Assembly: GCA_947166165.1 (NCBI GenBank) | Contig: CAMVDK010000001.1 | Coordinates: 1 to 50,992, forward strand | Direction: 5' to 3' | Origin: an uncultured Porphyromonadaceae bacterium | Lineage (GTDB): Bacteria; Bacteroidota; Bacteroidia; Bacteroidales; Muribaculaceae | Length of the DNA: 50,992 nucleotides | Part shown: positions 43,424-50,992 of the stretch, in pieces | Layout: every line of letters begins with the position of its first letter | Position numbering within the stretch: position 1 is the stretch's first letter | Program-made: the position numbers and the translations under genes | Notes under the pieces: model-generated | The model's database searches: none | Seen by the model: only the letters and a program-made list of their open reading frames with translations | Told to the model about the DNA's origin: nothing

Positions 43424-43831
43424 TCAGTTGTCGATGGTCCAGCGGTTGTTGTGACGGGCGTTGCCGATGGAAATCTCCTTGGCCGAGATGGTGAACTCCT
43501 CGTACTGCTGAGTCTCGTTCTTGTTGTCGTAGGTCTCGGCATACTCCACGAGGTAGCCCTCCTTGAAACTAAGTTTCTTCATCTCGCCGCCCTGGCGGTT
43601 GGGATAACTGATGCTGCCGCTCTTGCTCATGTAGGTGTCGATCATCCACTCGAGGATGTCGGTGTTGCCATCGTCGTTGGATTTCACCTTCACATAGATC
43701 TTGCCGCCGCGAGTGGTGCCGGTGGGCTGTCCCTCGACGTCGGTCTGCTGGTTGAGTTCGTAGCGAACGTACATCACTTCGCGTTCGGCGATGCCGTCGG
43801 CGTTCAAAGTCACGGTTCTTGTAGAAGCCAT
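43424..43831 (-). CDS. tssD: T6SS tube protein TssD/Hcp 2
   Basis: 135 residues, second Hcp-like protein: VMYVRYELNQQTDVEGQPTG, GGKIYVKVKSNDDGNTDILEWM and EFTISAKEISIGNA match the TssD fold. It is shorter than Hcp 1 and ends NNRWTIDN. It directly follows tssC (74-base gap), so it is probably the main tube subunit. The other copy may form a different ring, for example near the tip, or carry cargo. Confidence 0.9.
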   Translation of the reverse strand: MASTRTVTLNADGIAEREVMYVRYELNQQTDVEGQPTGTTRGGKIYVKVKSNDDGNTDILEWMIDTYMSKSGSISYPNRQGGEMKKLSFKEGYLVEYAETYDNKNETQQYEEFTISAKEISIGNARHNNRWTIDN

Positions 43832-43905
43832 AATGATAGATGATTAAATGGGGGAAAGGAATTGATTTTATAAAACAAACACGATGATTGTCGGTTCAAG
43901 GCGCG

Positions 43906-45300
43906 TCAGTCGCGGTTGGACACCTTGGGGTCGTCCCAGTTGGTGCCGGCGTCGCCCTTGTGGCCGGTGAGCTCGATGAGGAAGTTCTTGGCGGCGAAGA
44001 AGGGCTTGAGGTCGACCTGGATGTTGATGTCCTTGGTCTTGGGGTCCTGGTCGATTTTGATGAGTTTGTAGTTCTCGATGAGTTTGCCCGGGCCCTTGTA
44101 GTCGCTCAGGAAGTTGTGCACGGCCTCGGTGAGCTCGGCGCGCACCTGCGAGTCCCAGTTGGTGAAGGCCTCGTCGTTGAAGAAGTTCTGGAACACCTTG
44201 CCAATCCAGTCGAACACGCGCACGATGGGGTACTCCTGTAGTCCGAGCGTGGCGCCGTTGTAGAGCGAGCGGTTGCTGAAGGCCATCACGCGTCCGTCTT
44301 CCTCGACCATGGGCACCACGCCGAGGTCGATGAGCGCTGCGATTTCGCCCTTGCGCAACTTCATGCGTGCGCCCTTGGCGTTGTCGAGGGTGCCGTATTT
44401 CTTGCCGGCGGCACCCTGTGCGATGACCACCTCGTCGGTGTTGGTCATGCGTCCGGCCAGGGCGGCCGAGCCGGGAATGTAGAGGTTCTCGTCTTCTTCG
44501 GCCACCTCCGAGCGCTTGCGCCCGAGCAGGTAGTTGCAGGTCATCACCACATTGGCCATGTAGGCGTCCTGGCTCTGCATGTTGGCGTCGTCGAGGGTGT
44601 CCTTCAGGGTCTCGAAGTCGGGCATGTCGCTGAAGTCGGTCACCATGATCACCTTGTTGTTGTAGGCGGTCTTGCCCCACATGCGAATGGTGTCGGCCTC
44701 GCCGATGCTGCCAGGCATGACGAGCAGGCTGTAGTTGTTCTTCAGACTCAGGCGGTCGTAGTATTCCTCCAGTTCGTAGCGGATGGCCTTGGTGTCGTCG
44801 GAGTCGTGGGTGGCGAGTTCGCTCTTGTCGACGTTCATCAGCGTGAGGCAGTCCACCTTGCCCTGTCCGGCGTTGGCGAAGAAGGAGTCGAGCGAGCGGT
44901 AGGTGATTTCGAGGTCGCGGATCTCGTCGCGCAGGGTGAAGAGGTTCTGCTGGATGTTGGCCTCGGCCTTGGCGCACTTCTCCTTACACTGCTCGATGAC
45001 CTGCTGTGTGTCGCTTTGCTCGTTCTCGAGAATTTCGATCCACAACTCGAGTTCGTTGCGCAGTTTCTGGCGAGCATCGGCGAAGGTGGAGTCGTTGAGG
45101 AAGATGTTCTTGGCCGCTTTCTTTCGCGGGTCCATCTTGTCGACGCCACCAATCAGGTTCTTCACCATGGTGAAGCCGCCGAATTTCTTCAGGCCGTCGA
45201 TGCTGTCCTGCAGCACGGCGGCGGGGTTTTCGATTTTCGCCCGTTCGCGAAGCTCAACGGCCTCGCCCTGGGGCTGTTTTTGCATGTCTTCTGCTGCCAT
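43906..45300 (-). CDS. tssC: T6SS sheath large subunit TssC
   Basis: 464 residues. Typical TssC blocks are present: LRNELELWIEILENEQ, TYRSLDSFFANAGQGKVDCLTLMNVDK, FSDMPDFETL, YLLGRKRSEVAEEDENLYIPGSAALAGRM and VVPMVEEDGRVMAFSNRSLY. With TssB it builds the contractile sheath that drives the tube. The usual TssB-TssC order is kept, with 70 bases between the genes. Confidence 0.96.
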   Translation of the reverse strand: MAAEDMQKQPQGEAVELRERAKIENPAAVLQDSIDGLKKFGGFTMVKNLIGGVDKMDPRKKAAKNIFLNDSTFADARQKLRNELELWIEILENEQSDTQQVIEQCKEKCAKAEANIQQNLFTLRDEIRDLEITYRSLDSFFANAGQGKVDCLTLMNVDKSELATHDSDDTKAIRYELEEYYDRLSLKNNYSLLVMPGSIGEADTIRMWGKTAYNNKVIMVTDFSDMPDFETLKDTLDDANMQSQDAYMANVVMTCNYLLGRKRSEVAEEDENLYIPGSAALAGRMTNTDEVVIAQGAAGKKYGTLDNAKGARMKLRKGEIAALIDLGVVPMVEEDGRVMAFSNRSLYNGATLGLQEYPIVRVFDWIGKVFQNFFNDEAFTNWDSQVRAELTEAVHNFLSDYKGPGKLIENYKLIKIDQDPKTKDINIQVDLKPFFAAKNFLIELTGHKGDAGTNWDDPKVSNRD

Positions 45301-45370
45301 ATCGTTTTTCTGTTTTTTTAGTTTTCGGTTTTGGGTGATGGGTAGTCCGGCGTTGTGGCGCCGGTGGGTG

Positions 45371-45826
45371 TCAGTCGGCCTGTTCGAGCTCGGCGAGCAG
45401 GGCCTTGAGCGCGTTGGCGAGTTGGCCGCGCGCGGCGGCGTCTTTGAGCGCGTTGCGCAGGGTCTTGTTCTTCTCGAGCTGGCGCACCACGGCGTTGTAG
45501 GCGTTGATTTTGGCCTGCTCGCCGCTGAGCTGCTCGCTTTGGGCGATCAGGGCGTCGTCGTCGAAGTCTTTGAGCGAGCGGAAGTCGAAGTCCTCGCTCA
45601 CCGTGCCGCCTTCCTCGGTGTCGAGCTCCACGCCCTCCACGCGGGGCTGGAAGTGCTCAAACACATCGTTCATGCTCTTGGCCTTGAAGGGTTCGCGGTC
45701 TTCTTCGCTGGTGGGGGCATCGCTGGTGAACTGGTCCACGTAGAGCGTGCGGTTCTGGGGGAACTCGATGATGCCGTCTTGTGCCTCGGCATCGAGCACC
45801 TTGGTGATGACTGTTTTTCTTGCCAT
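45371..45826 (-). CDS. tssB: T6SS sheath small subunit TssB
   Basis: 151 residues. MARKTVITKVLDAEAQDGIIEFPQNRTLYVDQFTSD and DFRSLKDFDDDALIAQSEQL fit TssB, the partner of TssC. A C-terminal Ala/Leu helix (NALKDAAARGQLANALKALL) is the region that ClpV usually contacts after contraction. Lies between clpV and tssC. Confidence 0.95.
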   Translation of the reverse strand: MARKTVITKVLDAEAQDGIIEFPQNRTLYVDQFTSDAPTSEEDREPFKAKSMNDVFEHFQPRVEGVELDTEEGGTVSEDFDFRSLKDFDDDALIAQSEQLSGEQAKINAYNAVVRQLEKNKTLRNALKDAAARGQLANALKALLAELEQAD

Positions 45827-45899
45827 AGTTGTTGGGGATTATTGAATTTGATGTTTTGTTATTCTTGCTTGTTCGGGCGGTGGCTGTGCCGCTCGTGGT

Positions 45900-48155
45900 T
45901 CAATCCGGGGTGTCGATGTCCCAGGTGATGGCGTTCTGCTGCTCGTCGAATCGCATGGTGACGGTGTCGCCGGGGTTGATGTCGCCGGCAATGATGAGCT
46001 TAGACAGCGGCCGGCGGATCTCCTTGCGGATGATGCCCAGGATGGGGCGTGCGCCGTAGTGCGCGTTGAAGCCCACGCGGGTGACGTACTGCCGGGCGGT
46101 GTCGTCGATCACGAGCGAGATGTTCTGCTCGGTGAGCGCCTTGAGCAGGTTCTTGATGTGGATGTCGAAGATGCGGTCGATCATGGCGGGCGTGATGGGC
46201 GAGAAGGGCACAATCTCGGTGAGGCGCGCCAGGAACTCGGGCCGGAACTGGCCCTGCATCACCTCGAGCATCTGGTCGTGGGTGGGCACCTGGTTCTGCT
46301 CGAAGGCTTTGAAGATGTAGTCGCTGCCTATGTTGCTGGTGAAGATGATGAGCGCGTTGCTGAAGTCGCCCACCCGGCCCAGGCGGTCGTGCAGCTTGCC
46401 CTCGTCGAGAATCTGCAGGAAGAGGTCGAACACCGAGCGGTGGGCCTTCTCGATTTCGTCGAAGAGCACCACGCTGTAGGGGTGCTGGCGGATCTGGTTG
46501 ACGAGCAGTCCGCCCTCTTCGTAGCCCACGTAGCCCGGAGGGGCACCGTAGAGCAGCGCCACGGAGTGCTCCTCCTTGTACTCGCTCATGTCGAAGCGCA
46601 GGATGTTGCTCTCGTCGTTGAACAGGAACTCGGCCAGGGCCTTGGCGAGCTCGGTCTTTCCGGTGCCGGTGGGGCCGAGGAAGAAGAACGAGCCCATGGG
46701 CTGTCCCTTCTTGTTGAGTCCCGAGCGTGACTCGTAGATGGCGTCGAGGATGCTCTTGATGGCGTGGTTCTGTCCCACCACGCGGCGGTGGAGAATCTCG
46801 TCGGCTCCGGTGAGCCGCTCGCGCTCCTCGCTCTGGATGTTGCCCATGGGTATGCCAGTCATCTTGGCCACCACGTCGCGCACGTCGTCCTTGCGCAGGC
46901 GCTGGTCGGCGGGGGCTTCGGCACCGGTGAGGGCGGCCAGCTCGCCGGCCACCTTCACGGCGGCCATGGCGCGGTCGAGCAGGTCGAGGGCCGACGAGGG
47001 CAAGTGCCGCTCGGGCATGTAGCGTTTGGCCAGGCGCACGATCTCGGCAGGCACTTCGCCATCGATGGGCAGGTGGTGGAAGGCTTCATAGCCCTCGCAC
47101 TTGCTCTTTACGATGTCGATGGCCAGTTGCTCGCCCGGCTCGTCGAGGGCGATTTTCTCGAAATAGGCTGTCAGCTCGCGGTCCTTCTCGATGTCCTTGG
47201 TGAAGCCGTCGACGGTGGCGGTGAGCAGCACCTGCAGGGTGCCTTGCTGCAGCAGCCGCTTGAGGCCCGGCAGGATGCCCGAGAGCACCGACTGCTTGTC
47301 CTCCACGCGGTGGAAGTTTTCAATCACCAGCAGCGGCTGTGGCATGGCGGCCAGCCCCTCGGCCACCTGCTTGAAGCGGTCTTCGATTTCGCCCTTGTAG
47401 GTCACGCCCTGGCTGAGCATGATCAGGTCGAGCTCGTGGGGGTGGATGGCCTCTAGCGAGGCGGGCATCTGGTGGGCGGCTATGCGCCGGCACAGCTCGC
47501 CAATGAGGCTGGTCTTTCCCACGCCGGTCTCGCCCACGATGAGCACGTTGGCGCGGTCCTTGCGCGCTAGCACCTCGACGATGGAGCGGATCTTGTCGTC
47601 GAAGCCGATCATGGGCTGCTGTGGCACATCGGCCAGCAGCGAGGTGCACAGTCCGGCCTGTGCGGCAGCCAGCGGTGCGGCGGCTGGAGCGGCCTGCCGG
47701 GTGGCTGTGGCGGCGGGGCCGTCGCCCAGGGTGGCCAGCACGGTGGCGGGCTGCAGGGGCATGGTCTTGAGCTGCTCGTAGCTGAAGCCCACGCCGGGCG
47801 AGAGCACGGCGGCGAGCAGGCACACCACGTTGGGCTCGGCGATGCCTCGCTCGTCGGCGAGCGTCATGGCCTGCTTGACCACACTGCGGCTCGCGTCCGA
47901 GAGCTCGGCGCTCTTCATGCCGTAGGGCGAGCGCGGGCACTGCTGCATGCGCATGTCGGCCCAGTCGACCAGGTAGTAGTAGTCGGAGGCCAGGGTGTCT
48001 TCGATGAAATTGTACAGCCCCACGTTCTTGTGCAGCATGGCGCGCAGCAGGTGGGCGGGTTCAATCTGTGGGCACTTGTTGTCGGTGGCAAACGATTGCG
48101 CGATGTGCAGCAGTCCGCCAGGCAGCTGCTGCAGGTAGTCAAGATATTTGCTCAT
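45900..48155 (-). CDS. tssH: ClpV-type AAA+ ATPase (TssH)
   Basis: 751 residues. Clp/Hsp100 ATPase that recycles contracted TssB/TssC sheaths. An N-terminal repeat domain (about 1-150), a Pro/Ala linker, first AAA module with GETGVGKTS (about 208), a middle region (QSEERERLTGADEILH) and second AAA module with GPTGTGKTE (about 495), LFDEIEKAH and a C-terminal D2-small domain. It is somewhat shorter than proteobacterial ClpV (about 850-900), mainly in the coiled-coil middle domain. It is the second gene of the run, 59 bases after the antiterminator gene. Confidence 0.94.
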   Translation of the reverse strand: MSKYLDYLQQLPGGLLHIAQSFATDNKCPQIEPAHLLRAMLHKNVGLYNFIEDTLASDYYYLVDWADMRMQQCPRSPYGMKSAELSDASRSVVKQAMTLADERGIAEPNVVCLLAAVLSPGVGFSYEQLKTMPLQPATVLATLGDGPAATATRQAAPAAAPLAAAQAGLCTSLLADVPQQPMIGFDDKIRSIVEVLARKDRANVLIVGETGVGKTSLIGELCRRIAAHQMPASLEAIHPHELDLIMLSQGVTYKGEIEDRFKQVAEGLAAMPQPLLVIENFHRVEDKQSVLSGILPGLKRLLQQGTLQVLLTATVDGFTKDIEKDRELTAYFEKIALDEPGEQLAIDIVKSKCEGYEAFHHLPIDGEVPAEIVRLAKRYMPERHLPSSALDLLDRAMAAVKVAGELAALTGAEAPADQRLRKDDVRDVVAKMTGIPMGNIQSEERERLTGADEILHRRVVGQNHAIKSILDAIYESRSGLNKKGQPMGSFFFLGPTGTGKTELAKALAEFLFNDESNILRFDMSEYKEEHSVALLYGAPPGYVGYEEGGLLVNQIRQHPYSVVLFDEIEKAHRSVFDLFLQILDEGKLHDRLGRVGDFSNALIIFTSNIGSDYIFKAFEQNQVPTHDQMLEVMQGQFRPEFLARLTEIVPFSPITPAMIDRIFDIHIKNLLKALTEQNISLVIDDTARQYVTRVGFNAHYGARPILGIIRKEIRRPLSKLIIAGDINPGDTVTMRFDEQQNAITWDIDTPD

Positions 48156-48214
48156 ATCGTTTTATGATTGATGTGATTTAGGAGTGACGGCGGGGCGGCG
48201 CTTGGCCGGGTGGG

Positions 48215-48892
48215 CTATGGCTCTTGGTCCACTTTCTCGAGGAATGCCGTGGGGACGTAGGCCGTGGTGACGAGCCCGACACCGGCCACGTGGATCACCA
48301 CGCGCTGCTGTCCGGCCACGCGGGCCACGAGTCCCTCCACACCGCAGAAGGCGCCCTGGGTCACGCGCACGCGGTCGCCGCTGCGGAAGTGGCATCGTCC
48401 CGGAGCCACAAGCATGATGTGCTCGTTGTGGCTGCGGGTGGTGAGGATGAAGTTCTCCATCTCGCGCTCGGGAATCACCAGCGGTGGGTTGAAGCCGTCG
48501 GCGTTGCGGTCGAGGCGGTTGTAGTAGAACTCGAGGTAGTCGAGTTGGGGCGTGTGGCGCACGAGCTGCCGGGCGTCGGCTTCGGTGACGTAGGCAAACA
48601 CCATGTTGGGGATGAGCGACTCCAGACACAGCCGCAGCTTGTTGCCTAAGCGGCGCTTGGTGTAGCGCCGGGCCACGTAGGCGTAGAAGCCTCGCGCCAC
48701 AATCTGTTCGGCGGCCTGCTGCTCGCGGCCATAGGTGGCCCGCAGGGCGAACCACTGTTTGCCAGGCGCGGGCGCATACCTCACGGACACCCCTTCGCCG
48801 CCCACGGCCTCGGGGAGGGCATTGAGGACGGCCTCAATGCTGCGAGGAGTTTCGCTTCCTCGGAGGGTGTCCACATTAGACAATGTGACCAT
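48215..48892 (-). CDS. UpxY-like NusG-family transcription antiterminator
   Basis: 225 residues. A NusG N-terminal (NGN) domain (about 45-150: WFALRATYGREQQAAEQIVARGFYAYV) and a C-terminal KOW domain (about 165-215: GDRVRVTQGAFCGVEGLVARV, VVIHVAGVGLVTTAYVPTAFLEKV). Proteins of this type (UpxY, LoaP and relatives) bind RNA polymerase and let it pass terminators in long operons, mostly for surface polysaccharides in Bacteroides. Here it is the first gene after a long structured leader and heads the T6SS run, so I infer that it is the operon-specific elongation factor. An N-terminal extension of about 45 residues before the NGN domain is of unknown use. Confidence 0.9.
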   Translation of the reverse strand: MVTLSNVDTLRGSETPRSIEAVLNALPEAVGGEGVSVRYAPAPGKQWFALRATYGREQQAAEQIVARGFYAYVARRYTKRRLGNKLRLCLESLIPNMVFAYVTEADARQLVRHTPQLDYLEFYYNRLDRNADGFNPPLVIPEREMENFILTTRSHNEHIMLVAPGRCHFRSGDRVRVTQGAFCGVEGLVARVAGQQRVVIHVAGVGLVTTAYVPTAFLEKVDQEP

Positions 48893-49128
48893 GCTGCACC
48901 ACTTGTAGCTATGGTGTCGGCAGCGAGTAGCTAGTAGAATCGGCTATAATCCGACACGCATCCTTCAGAGCGTCAACTCGGTGACGCTTTTCCTGGGCAG
49001 TTCTCATTCCATCCTTCACCAGCCTGATTTCTGGTCAAGGTGCAGTGATAGGTGGGTTCAAAAATCGGGTTTCCGAGCCAAAATTGAGGGCAGAACTCAG
49101 TTTCACCCCCTACCGAAGCCCGTGTTTC
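48893..49128 (-). promoter_or_regulatory. Structured 5' leader of the T6SS operon
   Basis: About 235 bases of untranslated leader between the predicted start site and the antiterminator gene. It contains a 7-bp hairpin AGCGTCA/TGACGCT (48969-48988), a 7-bp long stem GTGTCGG/CCGACAC (48914-48957) that competes with a short TCGG/CCGA hairpin (48940-48954), and a 7-base long-range pair GGTGCAG/CTGCACC (49039-49045 with 48894-48900) whose second arm lies beside the start codon. None ends in a T-run. A site where the antiterminator loads, or an attenuator, is the likely meaning. Confidence 0.6.
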
Positions 49129-49134
49129 CGTGTG

Positions 49135-49165
49135 CAAAGTTATGATTTTTTGTTATATTGGCCAA
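49135..49165 (-). promoter_or_regulatory. Predicted promoter of the T6SS operon
   Basis: On the minus strand TTG (49163-49165), a 20-base spacer and TAACTTTG (49135-49142). It is the only good match in the 418-base gap before the first operon gene. A palindrome ATATTGGCCAATAT (49155-49168) overlaps the -33 box. Confidence 0.75.
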
Positions 49166-49199
49166 TATCCCCTCAATTTTTAACATTCGTTAACGAATG
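49155..49199. promoter_or_regulatory. Two palindromes over and upstream of the T6SS promoter
   Basis: ATATTGGCCAATAT (49155-49168) covers the -33 box; CATTCGTTAACGAATG (49184-49199) lies about 60 bases before the start site. Both are perfect and suit dimeric regulators: a repressor at the first and an activator or second operator at the second. No regulator gene is adjacent. Confidence 0.55.
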
Positions 49200-49310
49200 A
49201 TTGATGCAGTTATTGCTCGCAATGTGCGGGCGAGCCGGTGCGTGTTGTGCTCGGGGGGGGGGAGACTGGGAGTGCGGCTGGCGGTGGGGCTTGCGATGGA
49301 TGGCCGCGCC
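49200..49310. other. Gene-free stretch after rsmF
   Basis: No gene or clear terminator hairpin is seen between the rsmF stop and the palindromes. A run of ten G residues (49250s) is the only notable feature. Confidence 0.45.
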
Positions 49311-50723
49311 CTACAGGACGGTTGGCTGCGTGGTGGGGGTGTGGGTACTGAGGATGCGCAGGGGCTTGGGGTAGAGGTTGTTGGCCCGGTTGCCGAGGTT
49401 GTTGACCCATCCGAGGGGGGCGCCGCGGTGGGTGATGAGCACGTGGCCGCGTGGCGCGTCGACGGCGATGGCCTCGCCGCGCAGGTAGCGCAGCGCGGTG
49501 GGATAGTCGACGTCGCACTGGGCGAAGGCGTCGCCGCGTCGGGCGCTGCTCAGCGCCAGGCAGTGGTCGGGGATGAGTTTGTGGCCTCGGGCGGTGGCCA
49601 GGGCGATGCCGCTGTGCAGCACGGTGGTGGCGGCGCGCAGCTGCTGCACCAGGGGGAGCCACTGCCGCGGCACGGCCTGCACGAGGTCGCCTTGCTGGAT
49701 GACGGCATAGAGGTCGGGGCAGTCGAGCCACTGCGCGGCGCTGGCCGCGGTGGCCTGGGCTGTGGTGCTGCCGGGGGGCGTGCGCCGCGCCCGGCCTCCG
49801 GGCTTGCCGGGGTCGGGTTGCCGGCCGTGGGCGGCGGGCGAGTGGTCGGCGGGCTTGCGCAGCACGGCCATGAAGAGGCCCTCGCCGCGCGTGCGGTGGG
49901 GCATGAAGCGGTAGGCGGGCAGCGCGCTGCCTATGGCGGGCTGGATGCCCCAGGCGGTGTCGATGTCGACGGCCACGGGTTCGGCGCCAAAGGTGGCGGC
50001 GATGTGCTCCACCATGAGTTCGTTTTCCTGCCGGTTGTAGGTGCAGGTGCTGTAGACGAAGAGTCCGCCGGGGCGCAGGGCGTTCCACACGTCGGCGACG
50101 ATGGGGCGCTGGCGTGCGGCGCACTCCTCGACGAGCGCCGGTGTCCACTGCCGTGCGGCCTCGTCGTCCTTTCGCATCATGCCCTCGCCGCTGCAAGGCA
50201 CGTCGGCCGCCACGATGTGGAATGCGCCCGTGAGCGGTGCGAAAGCCTTGGGTGCGGCGCTGGTGACCACGGCGCAGGGGTTGCCCCATCGCACCACGTT
50301 GTCGGCGAGCACGCGGGCGCGTTGCGGCACGATTTCGTTGGCCACCACGAGCGAGCCGGCGGGCAGCGCGTCGAGGGCGGCGGTGGTCTTGCCGCCGGGG
50401 GCGGCGCAGAGGTCGAGGCAGCACACCGGCTCGCTGCCGGCGAGGTGCCGCAGCACGTGGTGGATGAACATCGACGAGGCGTCTTGCACATAGTATCGCC
50501 CGCTGTGCAGGTCGGGGTCGAAGGTGAAGGCGGGGCGCTGCGTGCAGTAGAAGGCGTCGGCGCACCAGGGCACGCGCTCGGATCCTGGCGGCACGGCGGC
50601 TCCTCGGCGCACGTTGACGCGCACGCTCACGCTGGGCTCGCTGCCCTCGATGGCATCGCGCAGCTCAGCCCATTCGTCGGGCAGCAGTTCCTGCAGTTGG
50701 GCGATGAAGGCTTCGGGTAGCAA
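49311..50723 (-). CDS. RsmF-like 16S rRNA (cytosine-5) methyltransferase
   Basis: 470 residues of the NOL1/NOP2/Sun family, which methylates C5 of rRNA cytosines with S-adenosylmethionine. The SAM site (LDLCAAPGGKTTAALDAL, about 100), VPCSGEGMMRKD with the release-type Cys and the catalytic STCTYN motif are clear. A C-terminal PUA-like region ends GWVNNLGNRANNLYPKPLRIL, typical of the RsmF branch. No ATG is in a suitable place; the TTG at 50723 gives MLPEAFIAQLQELLP. It is a core gene bordering the T6SS island. Confidence 0.88.
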   Translation of the reverse strand: MLPEAFIAQLQELLPDEWAELRDAIEGSEPSVSVRVNVRRGAAVPPGSERVPWCADAFYCTQRPAFTFDPDLHSGRYYVQDASSMFIHHVLRHLAGSEPVCCLDLCAAPGGKTTAALDALPAGSLVVANEIVPQRARVLADNVVRWGNPCAVVTSAAPKAFAPLTGAFHIVAADVPCSGEGMMRKDDEAARQWTPALVEECAARQRPIVADVWNALRPGGLFVYSTCTYNRQENELMVEHIAATFGAEPVAVDIDTAWGIQPAIGSALPAYRFMPHRTRGEGLFMAVLRKPADHSPAAHGRQPDPGKPGGRARRTPPGSTTAQATAASAAQWLDCPDLYAVIQQGDLVQAVPRQWLPLVQQLRAATTVLHSGIALATARGHKLIPDHCLALSSARRGDAFAQCDVDYPTALRYLRGEAIAVDAPRGHVLITHRGAPLGWVNNLGNRANNLYPKPLRILSTHTPTTQPTVL

Positions 50724-50796
50724 GGCTTGATGAAGTGGAAGGTTGATGCTTGGCGGTGGAGAGTGCAGCCGGGGCCTGATGCCCCATGCCGGCGGG

Positions 50797-50992
50797 CTAC
50801 ACGAAGATGTAGTTGCGAATGATCCAGTAGCTGCCTATGCCCACAATGTAGCCCACAAAGGCCACCCATGTGATGCGCTTGAGATACCATCCGAAGGTGA
50901 TTTTCTCGAGTCCCATGACCACGACTCCTGCGGCGCTGCCGATGATGAGCATCGAGCCGCCCACGCCGGCACAGTAGGCCAGCAGCTGCCAG
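50797..50992 (-). CDS. NhaD-type sodium/proton antiporter (3' end only)
   Basis: The last 65 codons of a membrane transporter whose start lies outside the window. AYCAGVGGSMLIIGSAAGVVVMGLEKITFGWYLKRI with two hydrophobic stretches fits the C-terminus of NhaD-type Na+/H+ antiporters of Bacteroidota. Stop codon at 50797-50799, upstream of rsmF on the same strand. Confidence 0.75.
   Translation of the reverse strand, partial: WQLLAYCAGVGGSMLIIGSAAGVVVMGLEKITFGWYLKRITWVAFVGYIVGIGSYWIIRNYIFV

Noticed and set aside
49051..49060. Possible third copy or end of the 174-bp element (GGTGGGTTC) in the T6SS leader
   Set aside because: Only about ten bases match the terminal repeat, and neither the body nor the other end follows.
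10689..49310. The island as an integrative conjugative element
   Set aside because: No integrase, relaxase, transfer gene or attachment repeats were found in the window, and the flanks are ordinary core genes.

Overview
The window looks like a chromosomal segment from a GC-rich member of the Bacteroidales. Promoters have the Bacteroidota form, TTTG then 19-20 bases then TAnnTTTG. The gene families (UpxY-like NusG paralog, DUF2931, DUF4280, TssD-type Hcp, long-form urocanate hydratase) also point to Bacteroidota. No tRNA, rRNA, CRISPR array, integrase or conjugation gene was seen.

Left flank (1-10.6 kb) is mostly housekeeping. It holds leuS (partial, minus strand), an LpxL/HtrB-type acyltransferase, an AAA ATPase with a DUF234-like nuclease end framed by near-identical 24-bp direct repeats, an MsbA-type ABC exporter, purN, a duplicated promoter block, hutU with a strong terminator, and an Rpn-family nuclease. 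The right flank (49.3-51 kb) is an RsmF-like rRNA methyltransferase and the end of an NhaD-type antiporter.

The centre (10.7-48.9 kb) is one long minus-strand gene run of 27 genes that reads as a single type VI secretion (T6SSiii-like) mega-operon. In transcription order: a structured leader and a NusG-like antiterminator; ClpV/TssH, TssB, TssC, two TssD (Hcp) proteins, VgrG, a PAAR-like protein, a Tle1-like DUF2235 lipase effector and a DUF2931 protein; then an accessory block with a secreted Cys-cluster protein, a ubiquitin-like protein, an E2 (UBC) enzyme, two secreted or membrane proteins, a membrane-anchored JAB/JAMM protease, a vWA-like/RING-H2-like/FHA membrane protein and a ThiF-type E1; then TssG, TssK, TssE and TssF; then a membrane protein with a peptidoglycan-binding-like start, a GH73-LysM peptidoglycan hydrolase, and a Ser/Thr kinase, PP2C phosphatase, WG-repeat protein, kinase, WG-repeat protein block. 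A 174-bp inverted-repeat element splits the last two genes; a second copy lies at 3.1 kb.

The main candidate for an undescribed system is the ubiquitin-like conjugation module (Ubl, E1, E2, RING-like candidate E3, JAMM protease) buried between baseplate and tube/effector genes, together with a kinase/phosphatase/FHA signalling module. I infer that membrane-anchored conjugation, deconjugation and phosphorylation act on the secretion machine or its cargo, with the antiterminator needed to transcribe the 38-kb unit. TssJ/L/M are absent and TssN-R could not be recognised, so some of the unfamiliar membrane proteins may form the envelope complex.
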